Assembly: GCA_036005065.1 (NCBI GenBank)
Contig: DASYQW010000348.1
Coordinates: forward strand, 40,036-104,035
Source of the DNA: Candidatus Methylomirabilota bacterium
GTDB taxonomy: Bacteria; Methylomirabilota; Methylomirabilia; Rokubacteriales; DASRDR01
DNA: 64,000 bases
Direction: 5' to 3'
A model generated the notes under the pieces. It saw only the letters and a program-made list of their open reading frames with translations. It was not told the origin of the DNA and made no database searches. Positions 42,036 through 51,160 of this stretch are shown piece after piece (position 1 is the first letter of the stretch; each line of letters starts with the position of its first letter). The translations under genes were made by a program, and so were the position numbers.

Positions 42036-43838
42036 ATGTCGGACGACGCGCAGGCGCACCTGACCGGGGCCGGCGAATTCGATTGCCTGCCGGAGCCCCT
42101 CCCCACTCTGCGCCATAGCGCCGCCCACCTCATGGCCCAGGCTGTGACGCAGCTCTTTCCCGGCACCAAGCTCGCCATCGGCCCCCCGATCGAGAGCGGC
42201 TTCTACTACGACCTCTCTCGCCCGGAGCCGTTCACCCCCGAAGACCTCATCCGCATCGAAGCCCGGATGCACGACCTGAGCCGCGCCGACTACCCCATCG
42301 TGCGGGAGGAGATGTCGCGGGACGAGGCCATCCGCTACTACGAGGCGCGCGACGAGCCGTTCAAGGTGGAGATCCTCGGGAGTCTCCCGCCCGAAACGAC
42401 GCGCGTCTCCTTTTACCGCCAGGGGGACTTCGTCGATCTCTGCCGGGGGCCCCACGTCCCGTCCACGGGCCACATCAAGCACTTCAAGCTCTTGACGACC
42501 TCGGGGGCCTACTGGCGCGGGGACGAGCGCCGGCCGATGCTCCAGCGGATCTACGGGACCGCCTGGTTCACCCAGGAGGAGCTCGATCGCCACTTGTGGC
42601 GGCTCGAGGAGGCCAAGCGCCGGGATCACCGGAAGCTCGGGCGCGAGCTCGATCTGTTCGTCTTCCACGACGTCTCGCCCGGGGCGCCGTTCTGGCTCCC
42701 GAAGGGCATGATCGTGGTCCGCGAGCTCGAACGGTACTCGCGCGAGATGCAGGACGCCCGGGGATATGCCGAGATCTCGACGCCGATCCTGGTGAACAAG
42801 CGCCTGTGGGAGCAATCGGGGCACTGGGAGCACTACCACGAGAACATGTTCAAGCTCGAGGTCGAGGAGCAGCTCTTCAGCCTCAAGCCGATGAACTGTC
42901 CCGAGTCCAGCCTCGTCTATCGCCACGCCCTGCGCTCGTACCGGGACCTCCCGCTGCGCCTCGCCGAGATGGGTCGCCTCCACCGCAACGAGCGGTCGGG
43001 GACGCTCACCGGGCTCTTCCGCGTCCGGCAGTTCACCCAGGACGACGCTCACATCTACTGCCGGCCGGACCAGCTCCAGGACGAGATCGCCGGCGTCCTC
43101 GAGCTGGTGAAAGAGTTCTACGGCACGTTCGGCCTCGAGCCGATGTTCCGCCTGGCGACCCGGCCCGAGAAGTACCTGGGCACCGTCGAGCAGTGGGACC
43201 ATGCCGAGCGCGCCCTGGAAGAGGCGCTGAAGGGGAACGGCCTTTCCTACGTCGTCAAGCCTGGAGACGGCGCCTTCTACGCGCCCAAGATCGACATCCA
43301 CATCGAGGACGTGCTCGGGCGCGACTGGCAGATGGCGACGGTCCAGGCCGACCTCACCATGCTGCCCGAGCGCCTGGACCTCGAGTACATCGACGCCGAC
43401 GGCCAGCCGAAGCGGCCCATCGCGATCCACCGGGCGATCTTCGGCTCGTTCGAGCGGTTCATCGGCATCCTGACCGAGCACTTCGCCGGAGCCTTCCCGG
43501 CCTGGCTGGCGCCGGTCCAGGTCCGGGTGCTGCCGGTGTCGGCCAAGCACCTCGACTATGCCCGGGCGGTCTTCGAGCGGCTGCGGGCCGCCGGGCTCCG
43601 CGCCGAGCTCGACGACCGGTCGGAGAAGCTCGGCTACAAGATCCGCGAGGCGCAGCTCGGGAAGATCCCGTATATGCTGGTCGTGGGCGAGCGGGAGGCG
43701 AGGGAGGGGGCGGTGAGCCTCCGGAAGCGCAGTGGCGAGGATCTGGGGGCGATGCCCCTGGAGCGGTTCCTCGCCGAGGTCACGGTCGAGATCCGGACCC
43801 GGGCCGTGACATCTCGGATCGGGTCGGACGGAGGGTAA
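42036..43838 (+). CDS. thrS: Threonyl-tRNA synthetase lacking the TGS domain
   Basis: 600 residues. It begins directly at the editing domain (RHSAAHLM near residue 27, the HxxxH motif; DLCRGPHV with the editing Cys and His), so the about 60-residue N-terminal TGS domain of typical bacterial ThrRS is missing. Class II core follows: PMNCP (zinc Cys), LHRNE, FTQDDAHI, the motif-3 region AIHRAIFGSFERFI (zinc His and Arg), and an anticodon-binding domain (LAPVQVRVLPV, YMLVVGEREA). The three zinc ligands expected are present. Followed by infC, rpmI and rplT. GAGGAG precedes the ATG. Confidence 0.95.
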   Translation: MSDDAQAHLTGAGEFDCLPEPLPTLRHSAAHLMAQAVTQLFPGTKLAIGPPIESGFYYDLSRPEPFTPEDLIRIEARMHDLSRADYPIVREEMSRDEAIRYYEARDEPFKVEILGSLPPETTRVSFYRQGDFVDLCRGPHVPSTGHIKHFKLLTTSGAYWRGDERRPMLQRIYGTAWFTQEELDRHLWRLEEAKRRDHRKLGRELDLFVFHDVSPGAPFWLPKGMIVVRELERYSREMQDARGYAEISTPILVNKRLWEQSGHWEHYHENMFKLEVEEQLFSLKPMNCPESSLVYRHALRSYRDLPLRLAEMGRLHRNERSGTLTGLFRVRQFTQDDAHIYCRPDQLQDEIAGVLELVKEFYGTFGLEPMFRLATRPEKYLGTVEQWDHAERALEEALKGNGLSYVVKPGDGAFYAPKIDIHIEDVLGRDWQMATVQADLTMLPERLDLEYIDADGQPKRPIAIHRAIFGSFERFIGILTEHFAGAFPAWLAPVQVRVLPVSAKHLDYARAVFERLRAAGLRAELDDRSEKLGYKIREAQLGKIPYMLVVGEREAREGAVSLRKRSGEDLGAMPLERFLAEVTVEIRTRAVTSRIGSDGG

Positions 43839-43841
43839 GGC

Positions 43842-44363
43842 ATCACCACACTGCACAAGGATCTCCGCGTCAACGAAGGCATCCGAGTCCGGGAAGTGCG
43901 GGTCATCACGGCCGACGGGGAACAGCTCGGCATCCTGCCCATCGGCGAAGCGCTCCGGATCGCGGCCGAACGGGAGCTCGACCTGGTCGAGGTCGCGCCC
44001 GAAGCGGCCCCTCCGGTCTGCCGGATCATGGACTTCGGGAAGTTCAAGTACCAGCAGAGCCGGCGCGCCAAGGATGCCCGCAAGAAGCAGACGATCATCC
44101 AGGTCAAAGAAGTGAAGATGGGCCCGAAGACGGACGAGCACGACTTCCAGTTCAAGGCGCGGCACGTCCGGCGGTTCCTCGAGGAAGGGAACAAGGCGAA
44201 GGTCACGATCCGCTTCCGGGGCCGCGAGATGGCGCACACCGAGCTGGGGCGCAAGCTCCTGGACCGGATGTCGCAGGACCTGCAGGACATCGCGACGATC
44301 GAGAGCCACGCCAAGCTCGAGGGGCGGAACCTGGTGATGATCCTCACGCCCAAGGCGCACTAG
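43842..44363 (+). CDS. infC: Translation initiation factor IF-3 (ATC start)
   Basis: 173 residues when started at ATC 43842. The thrS TAA is two codons upstream in the same frame, and the only ATG/GTG/TTG codon in this frame before the conserved core is GTG 43896, which would remove DLRVNEGIRVREVRV, the conserved start of the N-domain. GGAGGGTAAGG lies seven bases upstream of the ATC (43842). E. coli infC uses AUU, and IF-3 represses its own mRNA by rejecting such starts, so the same control is likely. The core reads LVEVAPEAAPPVCRIMDFGK, KTIIQVKEVK-like (QTIIQVKEVKMGPKTDEHD) and KVTIRFRGREMAH. Confidence 0.92.
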   Translation: MTTLHKDLRVNEGIRVREVRVITADGEQLGILPIGEALRIAAERELDLVEVAPEAAPPVCRIMDFGKFKYQQSRRAKDARKKQTIIQVKEVKMGPKTDEHDFQFKARHVRRFLEEGNKAKVTIRFRGREMAHTELGRKLLDRMSQDLQDIATIESHAKLEGRNLVMILTPKAH

Positions 44364-44420
44364 GGCTGCTCGGGCCTCGGCCCGGCGCGCCCGAACGAGC
44401 CACAACGAGAAGGTGAGGAC

Positions 44421-44618
44421 ATGCCGAAACTGAAGACGAAGCGGAGTGCGAGCAAGCGTCTCAAGGCGACGGCAACGGGCAAGCTCAGCCGAGCCAAGGG
44501 GTGGAAGCAACACCTGAACGAGTGGAAGTCGCCGAAGCGGATGCGCCGGCTCCGGCGCGACACGCTGATCTCGGCGGCCGACCGGAAACGCATCCGCCGG
44601 CTCGTCCCCTACCTCTAG
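44421..44618 (+). CDS. rpmI: 50S ribosomal protein L35
   Basis: A 65-residue very basic protein starting [15 protein letters not shown] and containing [13 protein letters not shown], the L35 pattern. It lies between infC and rplT as in most bacteria. Confidence 0.97.
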   Translation: MPKLKTKRSASKRLKATATGKLSRAKGWKQHLNEWKSPKRMRRLRRDTLISAADRKRIRRLVPYL

Positions 44619-44634
44619 GAAAGAGAGAAGCCTC

Positions 44635-44994
44635 ATGCCACGGGTCAAGGGTGGACCAAAGACGCGCCAGCGTCGCAAGAAGGTGCTCAAGCAGGCCAAG
44701 GGCTACTGGGGTGGGCGGCGCCGGCTCTACCGGACCGCGGCCGAGACGGTCACCCGGGCGCTCGCCTTCGCCTATCGGGATCGCCGAGCCAAGAAGCGGG
44801 AGTTCCGGGCGCTCTGGATCCTGCGGATCGGCGCCGCCTGCCGCGCGCTGGACCTCTCCTACTCGGCGTTCATGAACGGGCTCAAGAAGGCCGGGATCAC
44901 CCTCGATCGGAAGATCCTCGCCGAGCTGGCGGTCACCGATCCCGCCGCGTTCGCCCGCCTCGTCGAGACCGCCCGAGCCCACGCCGCGCGCTGA
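44635..44994 (+). CDS. rplT: 50S ribosomal protein L20
   Basis: A 119-residue protein with [35 protein letters not shown] and [14 protein letters not shown], typical of L20. L20 binds 23S rRNA and, in other bacteria, its own operon mRNA. It is the last gene of the contiguous cluster; pheS and pheT, which normally follow, are found only at 62.8 kb. The 250 bases downstream (44995-45244) hold no gene or clear terminator that I can see. Confidence 0.97.
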   Translation: MPRVKGGPKTRQRRKKVLKQAKGYWGGRRRLYRTAAETVTRALAFAYRDRRAKKREFRALWILRIGAACRALDLSYSAFMNGLKKAGITLDRKILAELAVTDPAAFARLVETARAHAAR

Positions 44995-45244
44995 CGCCGC
45001 GCGGGCCGCCCCGACAGCTTCCTCGCCGGTGCGGGGAGGATTGCGCCGGATGCCCCGCCGGTCGTGCTGTCGGGTTTCCGGCGGGGGTGTTCGTTCCGTG
45101 ACCCTCCCCGCCCGGCCCCCGGGGCCGCCGTTGAACCCTAAGGGCAAGCCCAGGGATTCGCGGCCCGTTCGCCTGCGGGCGCCGCGGGCTCCGATCGCCT
45201 CACTCGGGTGGTCTCCGGTTTGCTTCCGATGAGATCAGCCGGCC

Positions 45245-48136
45245 ATGACCCTCGTGGGCTCGCGATTCCGATACCGCCCCTCCGCCCGGGTCCTCCGCAT
45301 CGGGGGCCTGCTCGCCCTCGCCGCGTTCGTGGTGGCCCTGGTCGGGACCGTGGCCCTGACGGCCTTCGTCCGCCGAGCGGCGCTCGAGCGCCTCCAGGCT
45401 CAGGTCACCGTCCCGGTGCGGATCGACAAGCTCAATCTGAACCTCTTCAGGGGCCGCGCCCGCGTCACGAACCTGGTGATCGGTGGCGACGACCCGAGCC
45501 GTCCCATCCTGACGATTCCCGCCCTCGACCTCGGGATCTCCTATCGGGACCTCCTCCGGGGCGCCGCTCGCGTCAAGTACGTCACCGTCCACGCGCCGCG
45601 GCTGTTCGTCGAGCGCACGGGGCCCGAGAGCGTCAACATCACCCAGATGCTGCGTCCCCGGGAGGGGGGCGAGCCCGCCGCGGTCACGGTCGACCAGGTC
45701 GAGATCCGCGGCGGCGAGATCACCTTCGTCGACCGGACCCAGCGGCCCCCGTTCGAGCGCACCTTCACGGGCGTTCACCTGACGGCGGGACGGGTCTCCA
45801 CGGTCCCGCAGCTTCGGCTCACCCCGACCTCCTTCGAGGTCCGGATCGGCATCGGCCAGGGCTCGCTCACCGTGACGGGGGCGACGGCCCCGTTCGGCCG
45901 CCCCGGCGGGGTGGAGCTGGTGGCCCGCATGGAGCGGCTCGACCCGGGCGTCTTCCGGGCCTACCTGCCGCTCCGCGCGTGGGTCGATCTGAAGGGAAGC
46001 TTCGTGACCGGGGAGGTCCACTACGTGCTGGTCTATCAGGGAGACCGCGCGACGGAAAATGGGCTGACGGCCCGGGTCGACACGGGTGCCGTCGCCTTTC
46101 GACCCCCCGAAAGCCCCGCCCCGCTCGTCCGCTTCGCGGGGCTCACGGGGCGTGAGATCCGGGCCGACTTCCTGACCAACCGCGTGCACCTCGGGGAGAT
46201 CCTGATCCGAGAGCCCCACGTCCAGCTCGAGCGGAAGGCGGATGGCACCTTCACGATCATGCGCCTGATCGAGCCCGACAAGCTCCCCGTGCCGGCGTCC
46301 GGGCCGTCGTCGGACGCCCGGCGTCCGAGCACCCGCCAGGACATCCCGGCTAGCGAGCCCCCGCGAGAGGTCGCGGTGACCATCGGCCGAGGCCGGATCG
46401 AGGCCGGGACGGTCGAGTTCATCGATCACACCACGACCCCCGCGGTTGCCAGCACGCTGCACGATGTGGTCCTGACGCTGCGAGACGTCGGCCTGGGGCC
46501 CGGGGTGCCCCCCGGCCGCGTCGAGGGTGAGGCCCGGGTCGAGCAGGGACGGATCGCCCTGGCCGGCACGGTCGAGCCGCGCGGCCCGGCCGCCCGGATG
46601 CGGCTCACGGCCCGTGGCCTGCGCCTCGACACGTTCCGGGGGTATCTCGACGCCGCGCTGCCGAACGCGAGTCTGCGGGGCGGGACGGGAGACGCGCGGT
46701 TCGACGTGGTGCTGGCCCCCCGGGCGGGCGGGACGTTCGCGCTGGAGCTCGGAGGCACGGTGGAGGGGCGGAACCTCGCCCTCGTCCTGGCCGGCACCGG
46801 GGAGCCGGTCTTCCGGGCCCAGCGGCTCACGGTCGACCTGGCCCGGCTCACCCCGATGGCGCCCTTTCAGGCCGACGTGGCGCGGGTCGACCTGGTGGGC
46901 GGGAGCCTGCGGGTCGCCCGGGATGCCGGAGGCAACCTCGACGTGGCGCGGCTCTGGACCTCGCGGGCTCAGCCGAATGGCGAGCCGGCGGCCTCCCCGA
47001 ACGGGCGCGCGGAGGAGGCGCCGGCCGTCACCGTCCGGCGCGTGGTCGTGGCCCGGAGCCGGGTCGAGTTCACGGACCGGACCGTCACCCCCGCCTTCAC
47101 GACGGCCCTGGCGAACCTGCAGGCCGAGGTGCGCCAGAGCCCCGACGACCCCAAGCGCATGCGTCTCGAGCTCCGGGCCATCCTGGGGGAGGATGCGCCG
47201 CTCGAGCTGGGCGGCTGGGTCACGCCGTTCGACGCGCCGATGCGCGCGGCGCTGAAGGCGTCGGTGAGCGATTACGAGCTGCCTCGGCTCAATCCGTATG
47301 CGGTCCGCTATGCCAGCCACCAGATCGACCGCGGGCGCGTCACGGCGAAGGTGTCCTACACCCAGACCGGAAGCGCCTTCACCGCCCAGAACCTGATCAC
47401 GATCAAGCGCATCCAGGTTGGCGAGGAGGTCGACAGCGAGTTTCGGCAGGGCGTCGGCGTGCCGCTCAAGCTTGCGGTGTCGCTCCTGGAGGGGCCCGAC
47501 GGCGAGATCCGGCTGGACGTACCGGTGACCGGCGACGAGCAGGGGCTCCACTACCAGCTCGGGAACGTCATCCGGCAAGCGGTGCGGAACACGCTCGTCA
47601 AGGTCGTCGCGAGCCCCTTCCGGATGTTCGGCTCCATGCTGACCGTGGGTGGCCGGATCGGCGCGGTCCGGATCGAGCCGATCGAGTTCCGGCCCGGCTC
47701 GCTCGAGCCCGACGACGAGGCGTCGGGGCGCTTCGCCGAGCTGATCCGGTTCCTGAAGGACAAGCCGAGGATCTCGCTCGAGATCCGCGGCCGGGCGACG
47801 CGCAACGAAGTCGAGCCGCTCAAGCGCGAGCTCCTGCGCGAGCAGCTCAAGTCGCCGCCGCCCGGCGAAGACTCGCCTCTGATCGCCGTCTACCGGGCGG
47901 CGGGCGGTCCCGCCACCCAGACTCCGCCCCCGAACGACGACATGGAGCGGTACGTCCTCGACCGCATGAAGATCACCGACGAGGACCTGCGCAAGCTGGC
48001 CGACCGGCGGGCCCATGTGATAGAGGAGACGCTCGTGCGCCGCGGCGTCGAGCGGGGCCGGCTGTTCTCCGCCGCCGCCGAACGCGCCCTCGTCGACGGC
48101 GGTCTCGGCCGCGCCGAGTTCGAGATCCTCTACTGA
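45245..48136 (+). CDS. Large AsmA/DUF748-like envelope protein
   Basis: A 963-residue protein with an N-terminal membrane anchor (GLLALAAFVVALVGTVAL) and a long periplasmic part made of repeated beta segments. Recognisable: FRGRARVTNLVIGG, repeated EIRGGEITFVDRT and RIEAGTVEFIDHTTTP (AsmA/TamB-like strand pairs), the DUF748 core VPLKLAVSLLEGPDGEIRLDVPVTGD and a C-terminal OmpA-like/ligand region (LEIRGRATRNEVEPL). AsmA-like proteins handle lipid transport between membranes. It follows the L20 gene by 250 bases and precedes the truncated gene at 48257. Confidence 0.85.
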   Translation: MTLVGSRFRYRPSARVLRIGGLLALAAFVVALVGTVALTAFVRRAALERLQAQVTVPVRIDKLNLNLFRGRARVTNLVIGGDDPSRPILTIPALDLGISYRDLLRGAARVKYVTVHAPRLFVERTGPESVNITQMLRPREGGEPAAVTVDQVEIRGGEITFVDRTQRPPFERTFTGVHLTAGRVSTVPQLRLTPTSFEVRIGIGQGSLTVTGATAPFGRPGGVELVARMERLDPGVFRAYLPLRAWVDLKGSFVTGEVHYVLVYQGDRATENGLTARVDTGAVAFRPPESPAPLVRFAGLTGREIRADFLTNRVHLGEILIREPHVQLERKADGTFTIMRLIEPDKLPVPASGPSSDARRPSTRQDIPASEPPREVAVTIGRGRIEAGTVEFIDHTTTPAVASTLHDVVLTLRDVGLGPGVPPGRVEGEARVEQGRIALAGTVEPRGPAARMRLTARGLRLDTFRGYLDAALPNASLRGGTGDARFDVVLAPRAGGTFALELGGTVEGRNLALVLAGTGEPVFRAQRLTVDLARLTPMAPFQADVARVDLVGGSLRVARDAGGNLDVARLWTSRAQPNGEPAASPNGRAEEAPAVTVRRVVVARSRVEFTDRTVTPAFTTALANLQAEVRQSPDDPKRMRLELRAILGEDAPLELGGWVTPFDAPMRAALKASVSDYELPRLNPYAVRYASHQIDRGRVTAKVSYTQTGSAFTAQNLITIKRIQVGEEVDSEFRQGVGVPLKLAVSLLEGPDGEIRLDVPVTGDEQGLHYQLGNVIRQAVRNTLVKVVASPFRMFGSMLTVGGRIGAVRIEPIEFRPGSLEPDDEASGRFAELIRFLKDKPRISLEIRGRATRNEVEPLKRELLREQLKSPPPGEDSPLIAVYRAAGGPATQTPPPNDDMERYVLDRMKITDEDLRKLADRRAHVIEETLVRRGVERGRLFSAAAERALVDGGLGRAEFEILY

Positions 48137-48256
48137 TCCGACATGCCTCCAGCCGGGCGGATGGACCCCCCGGCCCGCCTGGCCTCCAGCCGCCTCCAAC
48201 TGCCTTGACCCGGGCGCCTCCCGACGGGAGCCTGACGCCAGTCGCCGGAGGCCGGC

Positions 48257-48556
48257 ATGCAGTGTCCGCAGTGCCAGCAGGACAACCCTCCCGATTCCAA
48301 CTTCTCCCTCGGCTGTGGCAGCCGCCTCGGCCTCGCGTGCGCCTCGTGCGGAGCGAAGCTCCCTTCGGGCTCCCGATTCTGTAACAAGTGCGGGAGCCCG
48401 GCCGGTCCCGGGGCCTCGTCACGGTTCGGGTCTCCCGGCTCGTACACGCCGAAGCACCTCGCCGAGCGGATCCTCACGTCGCGCGGCGGCGCTGACGCAA
48501 GCGACCTGGGGATTGAGGATAGGAGGCCTGTTGACAGGGTAGGCCCTAATGATTAG
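48257..48556 (+). pseudogene. 5' remnant of a double-zinc-ribbon gene (cyclase/ATPase type)
   Basis: A 99-codon frame. It starts MQCPQCQQDNPPDSNF, has a second ribbon (CASCGAKLPSGSRFCNKCG) and then SYTPKHLAERILTSR, the junction that in intact relatives leads into an adenylate/guanylate-cyclase or ATPase domain (…LEGERKQVTVLFAD in the proteins I know). Here the similarity stops near 48483 and the frame runs on into unrelated, less GC-rich sequence. The first ribbon has also lost a Cys (FSLGCG instead of FCxxCG). The remaining piece is probably non-functional and ends at the presumed edge of the catabolic island. Confidence 0.72.
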
Positions 48557-48559
48557 TTT
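48531..48559 (+). promoter_or_regulatory. Promoter and palindromic operator-like site before the GntR gene
   Basis: TTGACA at 48531-48536, 17-base spacer, TAGTTT at 48554-48559. A perfect palindrome CTAATGATTAG (48546-48556) lies across the spacer and -10, an ideal place for autorepression by the downstream regulator. The surrounding 50 bases are clearly more AT-rich than the rest of the window. Confidence 0.6.
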
Positions 48560-48574
48560 CTTAGCTATCAATAT

Positions 48575-49390
48575 ATGGAATCAGACTCGCCCAGGGGTCA
48601 GTCGGCCCGGATGCGAACGGCAGATAAGAGCAGGCACCGGCGATTCAAGAGCTCGTTCCTGGTCGCCGATCGGATGAAGGAATCGATCATCTCGTCGGGC
48701 CTCGCGGAAGGCGACCGTCTGCCGTCGGAGAAGGAGCTCGCCGAAACACACGGGTACGCTCGCGGGACGGTCAGGGAAGCGCTCCGGATCCTCGAGCACG
48801 AGGACGTCATCACGGTCAAGTCGGGCCCGAATGGCGGGATATTCGTCCGGCGCATCGGTTCCGAGGCGGTGGCACGCTCGCTGGCCTTTCTCTTCCATCT
48901 TCGTGACGTCACCGTGTCCGAGCTCATCACCGCGCGCAGCGAGCTGGAGGCTGCGTGCGGCTACCTGGCCGCTCTGAACGCCTCGGAGGACAACCTGAAG
49001 AAGCTCGAGGGGTCGGTGCAGCGCATGGAGGAGGCCATAGGGGACTCCGAGCGCCAGGCGGCGGAGAACCTCGTGTTTCATCTCGAGGTCGTCAAGGCGT
49101 CGAAGAACACGGTCCTTCAGATCATCTTGGAGTCCTTGCAAGAGGTCATGTACGACCCGACCGCGCACGTCTTCTATTCGGTCGACACGCAAAAAGAAGC
49201 GGTTCAGGCGCACAAAAAGATCCTCGAAGCCATCGCGAATCGGGATTCCATGGTGGCCGCGAGGCGGATTCGGAAACACCTGAGCGTCTTCCTGCGATAT
49301 GTTCTCGAGACGAAACAGGGCGAGCTGCTACTGAAGCCGTTGGCGCGCTTCACGCCGACCCTGTCGCCGTTCTCCCGGAAGCGACCGTGA
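48575..49390 (+). CDS. GntR-family (FadR/FCD subfamily) regulator
   Basis: 271 residues. N-terminal winged helix-turn-helix: GDRLPSEKELAETHGYARGTVREALRILE and the wing GPNGGIFVRR. C-terminal FCD all-helical domain with ELITARSELEAACGYLAA and NLVFHLEVVKASKN, the usual ligand/metal pocket region. ATG 48575 is taken as start; ATG 48611 is an alternative. FCD regulators often sense organic acids or acyl-CoAs, so this one likely controls the CoA-ligase, molybdenum-hydroxylase and transporter genes that follow on the same strand. Confidence 0.9.
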   Translation: MESDSPRGQSARMRTADKSRHRRFKSSFLVADRMKESIISSGLAEGDRLPSEKELAETHGYARGTVREALRILEHEDVITVKSGPNGGIFVRRIGSEAVARSLAFLFHLRDVTVSELITARSELEAACGYLAALNASEDNLKKLEGSVQRMEEAIGDSERQAAENLVFHLEVVKASKNTVLQIILESLQEVMYDPTAHVFYSVDTQKEAVQAHKKILEAIANRDSMVAARRIRKHLSVFLRYVLETKQGELLLKPLARFTPTLSPFSRKRP

Positions 49391-49471
49391 GGATGGTCCC
49401 GTCCTGGTCTCGGTCGCTTCGCCGGTGGGACAGGCGGCTCGGGTCGTAACGGCCCCGGGAGAAGATGACCG

Positions 49472-51064
49472 ATGACGCAGGAGAGCGCCGGCTTGCCAGC
49501 GGACTACCTCTCGGTTCCCGACCGCCTCAACGTCGCGGCGGCCACCGTCGACCGCCAGGTCGCGAGAGGGGCCGGTGATCGGGTGGCCTTCTATTGCGGT
49601 GACCAGCGTATCACCTACCGGGAGCTTCAACGGCGGGTCAACCAGTGCGGGAACGCACTCAGCCGGATCGGCATCGGCCAGGGTGATCGCTTCTTCATCC
49701 GTTCCCAGAACCGTCCGGAATACGTCATCACGGCGCTGGCGGGGTTCAAGATCGGCGCCGTACCGATCCCCACGAACTCGCTGTTCCGGGCGTGGGAAAT
49801 CGAGAACCTCGTGAACAACAGCGAAGCGAAGGCGGCCTTCACTACCCCCGACCTCATGGGCCCGATCGAGGAAGTCTGGTCGCACTGCCCGAGCCTCAAG
49901 CACCTCGTGATGTTCGGAAGCGAGGGGGCAGGCCATGTCACGTTCGACGACCTCGTCGCCGGCGCCTCCGACCAGCTCACGGCGGCAGACACGGCAGGGG
50001 ACGACCTCGCGTTCATCATCTACACGTCGGGGACGACCGGGAGACCGAAGGGAGTGGAGCACGCCCATCGGTGGCTCGTCGGAACCGGCGATCCCATCGT
50101 CCGCTTCCTCCTGGAGCTCACTCCCGAGGACATCGTCCTCAGTCCGCTCGAGATCTCGTTCATGTACGCGTGGGGTTGCGCGTTTCTCTATCCGCTCTAC
50201 GCCGGCTGCGCCAGCGTTCTCTATCCCGCCCGATTCGACGTCGAAAAAGCGCTGCAGGCCGTCCAGAGGTATCGCCCGACGAAGTTCCTGGCGGTGCCCA
50301 CCATCTACCGGATGATCCTGAGTCGAGAAGGCATCGAGCGCGACTACGACCTGTCATCCATCCGGATCGCCATCAGTGGTGGTGAACCTCTCCCCGCCGA
50401 CACTTACCACGCGATGAAGGCCCGATTCGGCATCGAAGTCTGGGACAGCATCGGGCAGACCGAGATCCACAACTACATCGGCCACCGTACCGGCCTCCCG
50501 GTCAAGACGGGGTCGATGGGGCAGGCGTTCCCCGGGCACGTCGTCACGATCCTGGACGACGAGGGCCGGGAGGTCCCGGTGGGGACCGTAGGACACCTGG
50601 TGATCAGGAACGACGATCCCGGCCTGGCCCGGCGCTACCGCAAGATGGAGGAGCTCTGGCAGCAGCTCAACCGCGGCGGCTGGTTCTACACGGGGGATCT
50701 CGCCTACAAGGACGCTGACGGATACTACTGGTACGTCTCCCGCTCCGACGACCTGATCAAGAGCCGCGCGTACCTCATCTCGCCGAAGGAAGTGGAGAGC
50801 GCCTGCATGCTCACCCCCGCGGTCCTGGAAGCGGCGGTCGTTGGCGTTCCGGATCCCGAGATCGGACAGCGCGTGAAGGCTTACATCACGCTGAAGCCGG
50901 GGCACGCGGCGTCCCCGGCCCTGGCCGCCGAGATCATCGAGAAGGTCAAGACCGTCATTGCTCCATACAAGGCCCCCAAAGACGTCGAGTTCGTCGCCGA
51001 GCTGCCGAAGACGGCCACCGGAAAGATCCTCCGGCGGGAGCTCCGCGCGAAAGCCGCCTCCTGA
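49472..51064 (+). CDS. Acyl/aryl-CoA ligase (benzoate-CoA ligase-like)
   Basis: A 530-residue AMP-forming acyl-CoA synthetase. AMP-binding signature YTSGTTGRPKG, GGEPLPADTYHAMKARFG (A4-A5 region), GWFYTGDLAYKDADGYYWYVSR, and the catalytic lysine in LPKTATGKILRREL. The overall pattern (IGQTEIHNYIGHRTG, benzoate-ligase-like N-terminus) fits ligases for aromatic or heteroaromatic carboxylates rather than long-chain fatty acids. It is the first enzyme of the island and would activate the imported acid as a CoA thioester. Confidence 0.9.
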   Translation: MTQESAGLPADYLSVPDRLNVAAATVDRQVARGAGDRVAFYCGDQRITYRELQRRVNQCGNALSRIGIGQGDRFFIRSQNRPEYVITALAGFKIGAVPIPTNSLFRAWEIENLVNNSEAKAAFTTPDLMGPIEEVWSHCPSLKHLVMFGSEGAGHVTFDDLVAGASDQLTAADTAGDDLAFIIYTSGTTGRPKGVEHAHRWLVGTGDPIVRFLLELTPEDIVLSPLEISFMYAWGCAFLYPLYAGCASVLYPARFDVEKALQAVQRYRPTKFLAVPTIYRMILSREGIERDYDLSSIRIAISGGEPLPADTYHAMKARFGIEVWDSIGQTEIHNYIGHRTGLPVKTGSMGQAFPGHVVTILDDEGREVPVGTVGHLVIRNDDPGLARRYRKMEELWQQLNRGGWFYTGDLAYKDADGYYWYVSRSDDLIKSRAYLISPKEVESACMLTPAVLEAAVVGVPDPEIGQRVKAYITLKPGHAASPALAAEIIEKVKTVIAPYKAPKDVEFVAELPKTATGKILRRELRAKAAS

Positions 51065-51160
51065 GGTGAGGGGCTCGCGTCGTTCGGCGGGACGGCGACC
51101 CGACCGCCGGACCTCGCCGCCACACCCGAGGCCCGAGCCGGCCTGAACGGAGAAAGCCAA

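Noticed and set aside
43896..44363. GTG start for infC
   Set aside because: It would remove the conserved first part of the IF-3 N-domain, and no ribosome-binding site precedes it.
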